The position numbers were made by a program, and so were the translations under genes. Positions 1 through 11,668 of a stretch of 64,000 nt of DNA are shown one piece after another. The notes beneath the pieces are model-generated. The model saw only the letters and a list, made by a program, of their open reading frames with translations. It did no database searches and was not told the DNA's origin. Position 1 is the stretch's first letter, and every line of letters begins with the position of its first letter. Source of the stretch: Rhodocollybia butyracea (lineage: Eukaryota; Basidiomycota; Agaricomycetes; Agaricales; Omphalotaceae); the NCBI GenBank assembly GCA_015501585.1, contig JADNRY010000134.1, positions 104,394-168,393 of the forward strand. The letters are read 5' to 3'.

Positions 1-2
1 CT

Positions 3-832
3 TATCCTTTGACTGCTTCTCAACGTATGGCTTACGCTCATGCGTTGTTCTGCACTATCGGGTTCCTTGTCCTCCTTCCAGCCGGTGCCCTTGTCAGTAG
101 ATGGCTTCGAACCTTCGGTCCGGCTTGGTACACTGCTCATTGGGTTTTGCAATTCGCTGCTGGTGAGTATTACAGATGGATTTTACAGATTGTCTCACCC
201 TTTACACGTAGCCGGACCCGCCATCTTGGTTGGACTTGCGTTTGGAGCACTATCGATCGAGAACAGTCGGCATCCCAGTAACCACCTCAATGACAAACAT
301 AAGGTTGGTATTCCTCCTGGTGCTGTCTTTCTCCCCGTGCTTGAACTCTTCGAGTAGAAATGGGGTATCGCTCTATTGGCCTTGTACCTCTTCCAATGCA
401 TGCTTGGCGCGTTTATCCACTGGGTTAAGCCAAAAAATACTACTCGTCGACCGTTCCAAAACTATCTACACGCCACCTTCGGTCTGATTTTGATTGCTCT
501 TGGGTTCTATCAAGTCCGTACGGGATACAGGACGGAATGGTTTGCAGTCAGCAACGGAGAGATTTTCGACGGAGCTAATATCCTATGGTATACTTGGCTC
601 GTGGTAAGTATCATCTAAAAAGGACTTTTTAACGACTATTAACGTGTTCTGATAGCTTCTTCCTGTCTTTTACTTCGGTGGACTGGTGATGCTTCCCAAA
701 CAGTTGAGGCAAGAGATGGTTGCTCCGATATCGATGGAAAAGCCCGTGAGCGATGGCGAACAATCTTCACTGCTCGCAGAGTCGCAAGACGTGGAGGAAA
801 TCGGAATGATACCCCCAGGTTACAAAGATTGA
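3..832 (+). CDS. Cytochrome b561-type transmembrane protein, 3' part
   Basis: The 5' end lies outside the window. Exons are 3-162, 212-303, 358-603 and 656-832, joined in frame across three short GT-AG introns and ending at TGA 830-832. The product has several hydrophobic segments. Histidines fall at the spots expected for haem ligation in cytochrome b561 / DOMON-b561 proteins (AYAHALF, YTAHWVLQF, FIHW, YLHATFG), and a GPAWYTAHW stretch is typical of the fungal b561 module. Family knowledge: such proteins move electrons across a membrane, often for ferric reduction or linked to an N-terminal DOMON domain, which would be upstream here. The tail is short, polar and acidic. The family call is fairly secure; the electron partner is unknown. 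Confidence 0.75.
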
Positions 833-1477
833 TAGGCCCATGTCTCTTTATATCTACTCTATTCTAGCATTCAGCATGTGTGGGCATAAAATATCTTAAA
901 TTTATATGTGCATATCTTGGTCCTCTTCCCATTTCCCTCTTCAGGTAAAGTCTTCCACTCGCATTTTTAGATATCGGTCCAAAGAATACATGATCAAACT
1001 AACGATTGGAACAGAATAATAAGAACCACTACAAGTATGTATCACCTCGCGCAAGTAGGTCATGCTCTACTCACTTTCCCCAAAGCAACGAAATCGACGC
1101 AGTTCAAGTGAGACCACGATGAGCGTATTTTCGGCCATGTTCGTGGGTACTTACACGTATAAATCCAAATTTAGCTGGTTTTCATGATCAGTATCTCTCA
1201 CATCCAAATGGTATGCAAGTAAAGATTACGCGTCGAGCATTCCCAGAATCATTTCATCACTTTACGAGGCTGGAAATCAACACCAAGTTGTATCATGTAT
1301 GTAAGTACAACGTTCAAAGCAGCTATACCAGCCAAAATTCGAGTGCATCGATCATGTACCAGTGCTGACATGTAACGGTACTCGTTTACAGGGTAGTGCG
1401 AACTACGACGTTAAGGTAAATGTAAATTTCAGCTAGCGTATGCTCTAATATCAACTTGAAGGCCACACTGAGATTAT
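833..1477. other. Intergenic region, no gene seen
   Basis: This lies between the 3' ends of the b561 gene (+) and the F-box-like gene (-), which converge here. I see no extended open frame, RNA gene or clear repeat. Confidence 0.5.
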
Positions 1478-3070
1478 CTACCCAACGACGACATTTAGAC
1501 CATTATCACGCAACGCCTCAACTCTGCGAGTGGAGTCTCTAGTGAGGCAGCCGCCCAACTTCAACTTCACCTCAGTCAGCCGCGCCACTTCTCCAATCGC
1601 TGCTGCCTCCCATCGCGACTCAAGCATATCAGGTACACATCCGTCTTTTACTAGCCTCTCTGGGAAACGGCAATCGAGATAGAACACTGACAACTCAGGA
1701 AGCAGGTGCTCTGCATCGCCTGAATCCTTTTTGCCTTGTAGTGCCCTCATTATCGTGCCAGCTCTAATTTTCGTGCATTCCGAAATGTCGACGCTCTGTA
1801 AAGTAGGAGTAGAGGCGAAGATTTTAAGCAGATCGTCTTCGCAGAGGGACTCCGAGTAAGCTATCCTGAAAGTTTCGAGGCAGGGGAAGCGCCCGGAAAT
1901 AGAATGGAACCTCCTCAAAGTTCGTCCTAGAGGTTGAGGCCCTTTTTCGCGAGTAACGCCCCAATGGTACATCGAAATATTCAATTTCTTGAGACGCGGG
2001 GCTCTCACACCCTCAAGGACTTGATACCCTGTTCGACGAACACGGAGAGTCAAGGACTCCAAGCGCGAAGAAGGCAGACTCAAATTTTGTGGAATAGTAA
2101 AGGAATTAGGGCGGTGGAGGGCCGGGAGATCGATAAACAAATGAACCAGATTTGGAAACCTCCTGAGGACATCCCAAAGTTCTGCTGGGGTTTTTATCAT
2201 GAGCGGACCTATCTCGAGACACGTTAACTGGGTACAGGGCAGGCGAAGCTCGCCAAACCAGCCATTTTGTTTCGTGCCAGAAATCAAACCCTCACACCTG
2301 AGTGCCCTCAACTTTGGCGCATGCATAAACAGAGAAGTGGTTCGCAGATCTTTAAACAAGGCTCGATGACGTGCGAGGTTCGACGCGTAGGAAGTATCGC
2401 ATATGAGCTTTACCTCTTCGAGGTCTGGTAGGGAAGGAGGAGGAAGGCGAATGAGATGTGCAAGGAGGGAAGCGGGAATCTGGATATCAAGTGTGTGGAA
2501 TCGATGCAATCGAGGGATGATAATCGACCCAAGTTCGCTGGCAACTTCTTCAGAACTGACGGTAACCCATAGGCACACCGAAAGGTCGAGGCTGCATTCT
2601 AACCATTTGGTGAATACAGACGTGAACGTGAAGGGTCCATGGCGTTGAATATCTAAATTGATACAGGTCCACCGTCGAACAATACCTAGTGCAAGTCTTC
2701 CCCAGTCTGCGCATACCTGGTCGACAATCTCTTGGGAGGTGGGAACGACTTCTTTGCCGAGCCTGTAAGTGGCATGACGGGGCCTAGGCCTGTCGATGTC
2801 CTCAACAGCATTGTAAAGCACAAATATATCCGTCATGATCGAGTCTGGCAATGGATCATCAGGCGAAAGAAGCGCTAGTAGGAGAGTTTTGTTATGCTGT
2901 AACATGGCCACTTGAGTAGAATTTGATTCAGAGTGTCGTTCCTCTTTCTGAAGTGTAGCAAGTTGTGCCGACTCGGATAGAAAGAGTGTGTTCAGCTCAG
3001 CTCTACCCAACGATACAAGCTTCGAGTGATACGAGTCGGATGGAAGCAATGAAGACTGCGGTGCACTCAT
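1478..3070 (-). CDS. F-box-like protein with leucine-rich C-terminal region
   Basis: Single-exon gene of 530 aa starting at ATG 3068-3070. An N-terminal helical stretch (about 20-60) precedes an F-box-like segment (about 70-125: PLPDSIMTDIF, then VCADWGRLALG and a conserved W). The rest (about 130-520) is rich in regularly spaced leucines with patterns such as LRALRCEGL, LESLTLRV and LKKLNISMYHW, as in the degenerate LRR-like repeats of the large agaricomycete F-box families. Family knowledge: F-box proteins bind Skp1 and present substrates to SCF ubiquitin ligases; the substrate cannot be guessed. The absence of introns is common in this family. The F-box is weak, so a diverged Skp1 interaction or none is possible. 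Confidence 0.7.
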   Translation of the reverse strand: MSAPQSSLLPSDSYHSKLVSLGRAELNTLFLSESAQLATLQKEERHSESNSTQVAMLQHNKTLLLALLSPDDPLPDSIMTDIFVLYNAVEDIDRPRPRHATYRLGKEVVPTSQEIVDQVCADWGRLALGIVRRWTCINLDIQRHGPFTFTSVFTKWLECSLDLSVCLWVTVSSEEVASELGSIIIPRLHRFHTLDIQIPASLLAHLIRLPPPSLPDLEEVKLICDTSYASNLARHRALFKDLRTTSLFMHAPKLRALRCEGLISGTKQNGWFGELRLPCTQLTCLEIGPLMIKTPAELWDVLRRFPNLVHLFIDLPALHRPNSFTIPQNLSLPSSRLESLTLRVRRTGYQVLEGVRAPRLKKLNISMYHWGVTREKGPQPLGRTLRRFHSISGRFPCLETFRIAYSESLCEDDLLKIFASTPTLQSVDISECTKIRAGTIMRALQGKKDSGDAEHLLPELSVFYLDCRFPERLVKDGCVPDMLESRWEAAAIGEVARLTEVKLKLGGCLTRDSTRRVEALRDNGLNVVVG

Positions 3071-3570
3071 TTCGATCTAATTTTCACCATATCAGCAAAA
3101 ACACAGTTGTGATTTGTTAGCAAGACTTGCAAAATAATGAGTATTTCTCTTATGCCTTCAAGGATACGGATAGAAATCAACCTGAAACTCTGATGAGCAC
3201 CTTGTCTAATTCGAACAGCGAACGAAAATCGTACTAGTGTGGCAAACGCCTGTGCCAAACGAGCAGATAATGGTGACAAAGGATCCGGGGCTGAATATTA
3301 ATACGCACAGCGCACTAGGAAATATGTTGACATCGAGTACCTTCAGGAATCCAAGCTATATAAGGATCGGTTAACAAAGGCCAGTCGAAAAACGTGGCAA
3401 CAATTATTGATTGTGGACAATGGACTGAATAAGATCTTTGCACCATAAAGAATGAAAGTCATCGAGATTGTATGAAGAAGTAGATAGACAAAGAAGAAAG
3501 CGACTCTTGAACGTCACAAAGATTCTAAAGAACGAAAGGTTGAACAATGATTGAAAAAGGTTAAGAACGC

Positions 3571-3777
<207 letters not shown>

Positions 3778-4765
3778 TTGAAGGACAAGAAGAAAGCAGT
3801 TCCAATTGGACTTTTACATGTGGAATTGTGCCAGGCGATGCCTTTTCTGCATTGTCTTGTTTGCAAAGAAGTGCTGAACTTCACTGGCAGTACTAGGCAG
3901 CGTTGGGCGAGCGCACGAGTGGGAATTTTAAGGAAGCCCAAAGAGACGGGTTCAGTTAACGGTCAGGCCATCTGCATCAATGCATCATGCATCAGGCCTC
4001 AGGATGGAATGCCACTGGATATACTGATCTAGTAAAACACGAATTTCGGAAGCGCGCGATGACGTCATTGCAGGAGCAGAAGAAGATAGCGTTCCCACGT
4101 TCTCGGCCGGCGTTGTTTCGTTTTATGACCACACACATACTGCGAAGCCCTAGTACGAGGTCTGCGACTCTGAGCTCGTCTGATATCCTTTTTCCCTGGT
4201 CAAAAAGTCGACTACCGAGGCATACGGGGCCTCATCGACATCAAGGCTTCATCATGTCATAATAGACTATCCAAAATCGGCGTATCCAAATTTGCTTGAT
4301 CTTCAACTTTCCGCTTCTGAAATACGCTATTACAGGCTATTACCATCGTGCACTTGCTGCATAGAATTCAATGAGCGTTTAAACGGCGGTTCTATGTAGA
4401 AATATGGGCTAGGAACGGGCCACGGACAAGCCTGCAGCCTCAACAAGCTTGGAATGCCAGACAACCTTTGAAGAATTTACTATGGCAAGGACTATATATA
4501 TGGTAAAGGCTAGAACCTTGTACTGTTTTTCGGCTCAACCTTACTGGCATGGGATGCATTATGCCTACTACTTATGGGATGACTCCCATCGTCAAGCTCT
4601 AGAAAGCTAACATCCATCATATCATCCATGCGAACACTGGTTTCCTGGGTCAAGAATGACGTTGGTCAATCCCAGACGATTGATCAATCTTCGTGGAAGT
4701 TAAAGGCTCCCGCGCTCAGTCTCTCCCTCCTTCATTCATCTTCTGTTCGTTTCTCACTTCTCGCT
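3778..4765. other. Upstream region of the first membrane-protein copy
   Basis: No convincing gene. From about 4265 the sequence resembles the region upstream of copy 2 (about 6950-7400). Both contain GCGTATCCAAAT, then GGAATGCCAGACAACCTTTG, then GGCTAGAACTTTGTACTG-like stretches, so promoter-proximal DNA was duplicated together with the gene. Only the overlapping stretches are similar; intervening sequence has diverged. Confidence 0.55.
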
Positions 4766-6331
4766 ATGTCCACTGACAACTTGAAATCAACTAGTTCCGA
4801 AATTGAGGCAGCCTCAGACTGGGATATCATTGTCGCTGCCATTTTTGCTACAACTCAACCTGCCTTTATCATGTTAGTTGTAAGTGGATAGATACTTGGA
4901 TTCGAGAGCTAGTAGTACACAAAGTGACATTTAAATTATTTCAGTTCGATATCTTGTTTTACGGTCAGTCCAAGCATTGCAGGTTACATTGACTGTGACC
5001 ATTATTAAATACCATCTATTCTATCTATAGGCGGATACACAATACTTTTCTTTCTGTATGTATACCTCCAGGTTCAGCAACGCGGACGAAACCGCTGCTA
5101 TCAAATCGCGGTCCTACTTCTATACATGTTGGCCACAGCAACCCTAGTCCTCGCCATTTTGGGTTATAATCAGGAAAATCTGTACATTTTCTCCGCGGTA
5201 TTCAACAATTTGAATACTACTGGTAATGACATCTTCATCGATCCGGCGTCGGGGGGTTATGCTCTTGTATATGACCGCACAATGTAAGTGCTGCTATGTG
5301 TAGTAGTTCATTCCGTGCAAGTCCTTATCCCGGATCGTCATCTCAGCACTGCCGAAGGTGTTATTTATGTGGCAGCAACGTGAGCACTGGTGCCCGTTAG
5401 CTAATTCTTTATCCTTTCTACCATGCCAACTTGAAGCTTGTCTCAGTATCATAGCAGATGCGCTACTTGTGAGTGTAGTTTTTCAGTATCATCACACTAG
5501 TGCCGTTGACTGAATGGATCAGTTATATCGCTGTTACATTGTTTGGGGTGGAAGAAAGTATATCATTGTTGGTCCTCTCTTGATTTCCCTTGCCAATACG
5601 GGTATGCGGGATTGCTCTTAGCTTACTTGCGTGTATTCTTACCATGACACTACTCTCATCCAAGCGCTGGGACTTACTACTGCAGTGCTGAACCAGAACA
5701 ACTCAGCCAGACTACTCGATGATGTTACAGAAAACCTCAGAAAAGATTCTTCCGAGGTCCATGTAGTAGCAGCCATTGAAACTTCATCATTCATGGCAAC
5801 AAATCTCTTTACAAACATCATGTTAACAGGACTAATAGGTTTGTTCGCGGTTTTTGCTGCAATTAGGAGCGACTTTGCTTATGATCAAGCTCTAGCTGGA
5901 AGAATCTGGTGGATATCTAAGGAAACCCGACGGTCCCTGGGAGTAGACGGTAAGGGCCTCAACAATATTGTGGCTATAATGTTCGTTCCGTTTGTAGTGA
6001 TATCTGGCAATTAATGGTAACTAATTTTGTTAATCAGTCTTGAATCAGGCTCGCTATATCCCGTCGCATTAATTATTGGTTTTGGGTTGACTGTAGCAGA
6101 GATGGCGCTGACGCAGCCAGAGCCTATCTTGACGGCTGTCGTGGTGTGTATCCTCATTCTAGTATTAATGAACGAGGGCCCAATATCTAATAGGGTATGG
6201 CTCCAACGCTCATCATGATCAGAACCGACTTGGGCATAAGCATCCGGATCAGCTCAGATGAGAAGGCTTCGAACCTTCCCGAGTCTCAGATTCCATTGAC
6301 TCGCTTCATCGATGACTCTACTCATTTCTAG
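4766..6331 (+). CDS. Multi-pass membrane protein, tandem copy 1
   Basis: Ten exons: 4766-4879, 4945-4963, 5031-5283, 5347-5379, 5447-5468, 5523-5601, 5665-5838, 5896-5980, 6039-less-one (6038)-6143 and 6194-6331. All junctions are GT-AG and in phase, giving 340 aa. I chose ATG 4766 (MSTDN) over an in-frame ATG at 4628 because it aligns with the starts of copies 2 and 3. The product has about seven hydrophobic segments and the blocks LYRCYIVWGGRKY, AGRIWWIS.E.RR and LESGSLYPVA, a pattern seen in large agaricomycete families of serpentine proteins of unknown function. The C-terminal tail is polar. A receptor or transporter role is possible but not shown. Confidence 0.85.
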
Positions 6332-7538
6332 CTCTGTTTACCTTTCAAACAATGTGAGCACGAACAGTTTTAAAGTTAATCTGCTGAGCCCACCCTTACT
6401 TATTGCAGGCAAAGCTTGAAGTAAGCGCGCAGTATGTACATTTTTCCTTGTCGTGTATACGTGTATTTTGCTCAATTTTTGACGACTTGGTAGAAACTTG
6501 AATCCTGAATGTCCGGTTCGGCTTCATGTACGTGTAGTTAGTGCAAGCTACGACCCAAGTCGTAGGCTCGAAATTCAAGCTTTTGTTCAATATTCCAAAA
6601 CGCCAAGCATGAACCTTGAGTCTCCTCAAAATTGTTCGAGGAGAAGGTACCTGTTCCATCAAGCTCCCATGTTCTCGGCTGGCTTATATCAAGTCGTCGA
6701 ACCGTCAAACATCTCCATACTGTATCATAATAAGCCCTACTTACTAGTAGGTCTGCGACCGAGTCAATCTCCAAACTCATCTAGTGTTATCTCTTTTACC
6801 TTGATGAGGTCAATAAAGCAGACCGTCAGGTTTCTGAGGCAGTGTCTTGTGAGCGTCTTGGGCAGTGTGAAGGCAGTGATTGAGCCCAAATCGAGTCTTC
6901 GAGCAGTAGGCTTGTGATGGAGGTTGCTAAAATACACTAAGTATCTGATATCAGCGTATCCAAATCTGCCCCGATCTTTAGCTTTCAATGCTAGCGATTC
7001 CGAAATACATAGTGGACATTCGGCATGGGATTACATACAACAATAAAAATAGTGAGCGCCTAAATGACAGTTTTGGAAATATGGCTCAGCACTAGGCCTC
7101 GTGACAAGTCTTCTGTTATTTCAGACAAGTCGGAATGCCAGACAACCTTTGAAGACCTTCCACCGTTAATGGATTGTATGGTGAACCTGGATATACTTGG
7201 TGAAGGCTAGAACTTTGTACTGTCTTTCAGATCAATCAATAGTAAGTAATCATGCATCATGTCTATGAGATGAATTATACATCATACCTACTACTATAGG
7301 ATCTCTCCTGATCTCTCCCACTGTCAGGAAGATAGAGCCACCAGAGAGCTACCATCCATCAAATCATCCACACGAACACTGGTTGCCTAGTCGATAATGG
7401 TCAATCCCAGACGACTTGTGGATGCTAGTAAAGCTTAAAGGCTCATGCGCTGATGTTCGAAGTAGCTCCAGGTCCCTCCCCGGACCCCTCGTTCATTCAG
7501 CTCATTTCTCTCGGCCCGCTTTCCGCTACAATTTCACT

Positions 7539-9051
7539 ATGTCCACCGACGATTCAACTAGTTCCGAAGTCGAGGCAGCCTTAGTAGATAGCATCGTTGC
7601 TACTGCTTTTGCTACAACTCAATCTTCCTTCATCATGGCAGTTGTGAGTGACGATTTAAAAACATAGTACGCATTAACATGGAAATTATTTCAGTTCGTT
7701 ATCATGTTTTACGGTCGGTCCAAACATTGAAGATTACATGGGCTGTAACGCATCATTTATTCTGTCTACTAGGCGGATACACAGTGCTTTTCTCTCTGTA
7801 TGTATACCTCCAGGTTCAGCAACGCGGACGAAACCACTACTATCAAATCGCGGTCCTGCTTCTATACATGTTGGCCACAGCAGCCCTAGTCCTTGCTATC
7901 TTGGCTTATAACCAGGAAAATCTGTTATTTTTTACTGTGGTATTCAACAATTTGAATGCTGCCAGTGATGGCGATATCTTCTTCGATTCGGCGTCGGAGG
8001 GTTATTTCACCGTATATGAAAGTCTTGGGTAAGCGCTGCTATCGTTCATTTTACGCAAGTTCCTATCATACCGGATCGTCTTCTCAGCAATGCTGAAGCA
8101 TTTATTTATGTGGCGGCAAAGTGAGTACTGGTGTCCGCGAATTAATTCTTTATCTTCTCTACCATACCAACTTGATGCTTGTCTCAGTATCATAGCAGAT
8201 ACGCTACTTGTGAGTGTGGTATCATTACATTGATATCATCGACTGAATGGGACAGTTATATCGCTGTTACCTTGTCTGGGGGGGGAGGAAGTATATCGTT
8301 GTTGGTCCTTTTCTGGTTTCCTTTGTCAATACGGGTATGCACTATGATCTCAGCCGCTCTTAGCTTACTCGCACGTATTCTTATCATGACACCATTCTCA
8401 TCAAGCCCTGGGGCTTACTGCTGCAGCGCTGGGCCAGATAAACATAGCCAGAATACATGATGAAATCACAGAAAACCTTGGACAGAACGCTTCGATCAAG
8501 GCAGTATCAGCTATTACAACATCGTTCATGGCAACAAATCTTTTTACAAACATTATGTTAACAGGACTAATAGGTTCGCTCACTGCTGTTTGATGAAAGT
8601 CACTTATGATCAAGCTCTAGCTGGAAGAATCTGGTGGCTATCTAGGGAAACTCGCCGGTCATTGGGAGAAGATGGTAAAAGCCTCAACAGTATCGTGGCT
8701 ATAATGTTCGTTCCATTTGTTCCTTGATTATATCTAGTTAACTTTAAGTTGTTTCATTAGACTTGAATCGGGCTCGCTATATCCTGTCGCGTTAGCGATT
8801 GGTTTGGGGTTGACAGTAGCAAATACAGGAGCTGCGCCAGAGCCTATCTTGACGGCTGTTGTGGTGTGTATCCTCATTCTAGTTTTATCTGACGATGGCC
8901 CAATATCTAATAGGGTATGGCTCCAACGCTCATCATGGTTAGAACCGACTTGGGTATAAGCATCCGGATCAGCTCAGATGAGAAAGCCTCGAATCCTCCC
9001 GAGTCTCAGATCCCGTTGACTCGCTTCATCAATGACTCTACTCATTTCTAG
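7539..9051 (+). CDS. Multi-pass membrane protein, tandem copy 2
   Basis: Ten exons: 7539-7643, 7695-7713, 7773-8028, 8088-8120, 8188-8209, 8256-8334, 8406-8573, 8621-8705, 8761-8863 and 8914-9051, joined in frame to 335 aa. The start ATG 7539 (MSTDD) matches copy 1; an in-frame upstream ATG-like codon at 7416 is ignored. Compared with copy 1, the C-terminal tail is nearly identical and the loop between exons 3 and 4 differs. The eighth intron begins GTTCGT, a weak donor kept in all three copies. Gene order and strand match the other copies; each has its own upstream region, so no shared transcript is implied. Confidence 0.85.
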
Positions 9052-9680
9052 CTCTGGTTATTATCTGGTTACCCCTTGAAGTACAGTGGGCTTCGAACGA
9101 AATGCAGTGAGCGTAAGCAGTTTTAATACGTTCAACATGCTTGCTTGTCGTGTATTTGTTTGTTTTCAATTAGTTAAGTTCAGCTTCATGTACGCATAAA
9201 TAGTGCAAACTACTATGATCCAAGTTGTAAACTGAAACTCATTGGCTCAAGATTCCATTGAGCGAGTAACTCGGTGAGAAACCTTTTGAAGCGCTCGAGA
9301 TACACTGGCACGTAGCAGGGGTTTATAGTAACAGGCTTGACTCTGTGAGAACTACATACGACAACCTGAATATGGATGTCAATATACTGTCTCTCATACT
9401 AAGTATCAGTGATCATGCATCAGATCATGTCTCTTGCAAGCGAACTACAGTACATATCACCGGTCATATCAGTCGCGCCGAGGATTTGACTCTGTCACCT
9501 GTTTGTCTAGTTAAAGCTCTCAAGAGAGCTAGAGGTACCAACCGATATGTGAAAAGTTACATCAATCGTTGTGTCATTGACTACTTACACCGCATCAAGC
9601 GGTACCATCGACGTTAACGTTAATAAAGGCTCACGTTCGAAGTGTAATTATTGATTCCCCTTTCATTCCATTTCTTTAAG

Positions 9681-11168
9681 ATGTACACCAGCGATTCAAC
9701 CATTTCTGAAGTTGAGGCCACATCGGATATTGTTGTGGCAGCCGCTTTTGCTGCTACCCGACCTGGATTTATCATGATGACTGTGAGTGGACATATGCTT
9801 GAATTTGGAAAGGTTACGCATGTCTTTTTGAAATTATTCCAGTTTGTTATCTTGTTTTACGGTTGGCGAGATTACTTTGATGTTATCTTGCCAATAATAT
9901 AGATTCTCTAGGCGCATACACGATCATTTTTTCTCTTTATGGATACCTCCAGGCTCAGCAACACGGACGGAACCGCTACTATCAAATTACAGTCATGTTT
10001 CTATACATGCTGGCCACAACAGCTCTAGTCCTTGCCATCTTGGAATATAATCAGGAAAATCTACTCTTGTTTTCAGTAGTATTCAATAATGCTATTGGTG
10101 GTGCCTTCTTCGATCCGGTGGTGCAGGCTCATTTCTCTGCGTTTGAGAGTATAGAGTGCGTTTTATTATCGTTCTTTGCATAGAAGTACTTACTTATTCT
10201 GGGTTGTTGTCTCAGCATTGCTGAAGCAGCTGTTTACGTGACGGCAAAGTGAGTACCAACACTTGACATAATCATCTATCATACCAACTTGACGCTCGCG
10301 TTAGTATCATAGCAGATGCTCTACTTGTTAGTGTTGCCCTAGTATATCCTATTTGAACCACTGCGCTGACGGGATCATGTCTCCCAAGTTATATCGCTGT
10401 TACGTCGTTTGGGGGGCAAGAAAGTATATCATCCTTGGTCCTTTCCTGATTTCCCTTACCAATACGGGTATGTTAAGATTTTTTTAATTTATCGCGTACA
10501 TTCTTACACCACGTCCCTCCAAGCTCTGGGCCTCGCTGCTGCAGTACTGGAGCAGAAAAGCTCAGACCGTATACTTATTGCAGTTGCAGCAAACCTTGGA
10601 GAAAACGCATCGCTCAAGGCTGTATCGGCCATCTCAACATCGTTCTTGGCAGTAAATCTTGTTACAAACATCGTGCTGACAGGTCTCATAGGTTTGCTTA
10701 TTTTGTACTGTGAGTTAGTGGACTCTACTTATGGCCAAGCTCTAGCTGGAAGAATCTGGTGGATATCTCAGGAAACCCGACGATCACTACCAGGAGTAGG
10801 TGGTAAGAACCTCAACAGTATCGTGGCCATGATGTTCGTTGTTCGTCTTGATATCTTCACGATTGATAACTAACTCAGAAATGATTTATTTCCTCAGTCT
10901 TGAATCGGGCTCGCTATATCCGGTCGCGTTAGCTATTTGTTTAGGACTGAATAAAGCAAATACCGAAGCTTCGATAGAGCCTGTCCTGACGGTCATTGTG
11001 GTGAGTAGGCTATTTTGTATTGACAGGAGCTCAAAAATCGAACAGGGTATGGCTCCGACGCTCATCATGGTTAGAGCCGACTTGGGCATAAGTGTTCAAA
11101 TCAACTCAGACGAGAAAGATTTGGAACTTCACGAGTCTCGGATTCTATCACCTTACCCTCGTTTTTAG
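9681..11168 (+). CDS. Multi-pass membrane protein, tandem copy 3
   Basis: Ten exons: 9681-9782, 9843-9861, 9912-10155, 10216-10248, 10305-10326, 10389-10467, 10524-10691, 10746-10833, 10898-11000 and 11046-11168, joined in frame to 326 aa. This is the most diverged of the three: it starts MYTSD, has GAYTIIFSLYGYLQAQQ in the second hydrophobic block, VWGARKY instead of VWGGRKY, and a shorter tail. The AGRIWWIS and LESGSLYP blocks are kept. No frameshift or stop is seen, so it is probably functional. Confidence 0.82.
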
Positions 11169-11668
11169 CCTGATTAGAGCGCTGCGAACATGATTGATTT
11201 CGAGATTCTATCTATAATCCAAGTTTGTGCTTGTCCGTTGTTATTCCATTTCGAGCTCCCGCTTGATGCCAGATTAAGTATTAAGGTGAATGACCATGTT
11301 CAACGCAATAAGATGATGTCTCAATCAATTGACCAAGCTTCTCTTGGGATACACAGGCTAGCACAGGCTGCGCTAAGTATGGAAGTCTAGATCGCCGAAA
11401 GACAAAGTAGAAATGCCAAAGCGTTGCATATGAAACACCTCGTTGAACTTCATTTGGCACGGACATTAGAACATGCATTAAAAACGACTGGTACAAGTAA
11501 CAATATGCGTAGATACAGCCAAACAAAAAGTTAGAGACTGCTACACAAATTAACGAATGATAAATACAAAAGTCCTCGTTACGAATCTAGAGAATACTCT
11601 ACGATGCTGTGGTGCACCTCCTTGCTTTCCCTAGACTCTTAGCTTAGGCTCAAATTCTAGCCCCAACT

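Larger units (their letters stand above)
4265..11168 (+). repeat. Tandem triplication of a gene unit
   Basis: Three head-to-tail copies start at 4766, 7539 and 9681. They share nine introns at identical positions and phases, including a 19-nt second exon and a 22-nt fifth exon. Upstream DNA of copies 1 and 2 is also similar, so units of roughly 2.1-2.8 kb were duplicated. Proteins differ mostly in the N-terminus and in the exon 3 loop. Confidence 0.85.
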
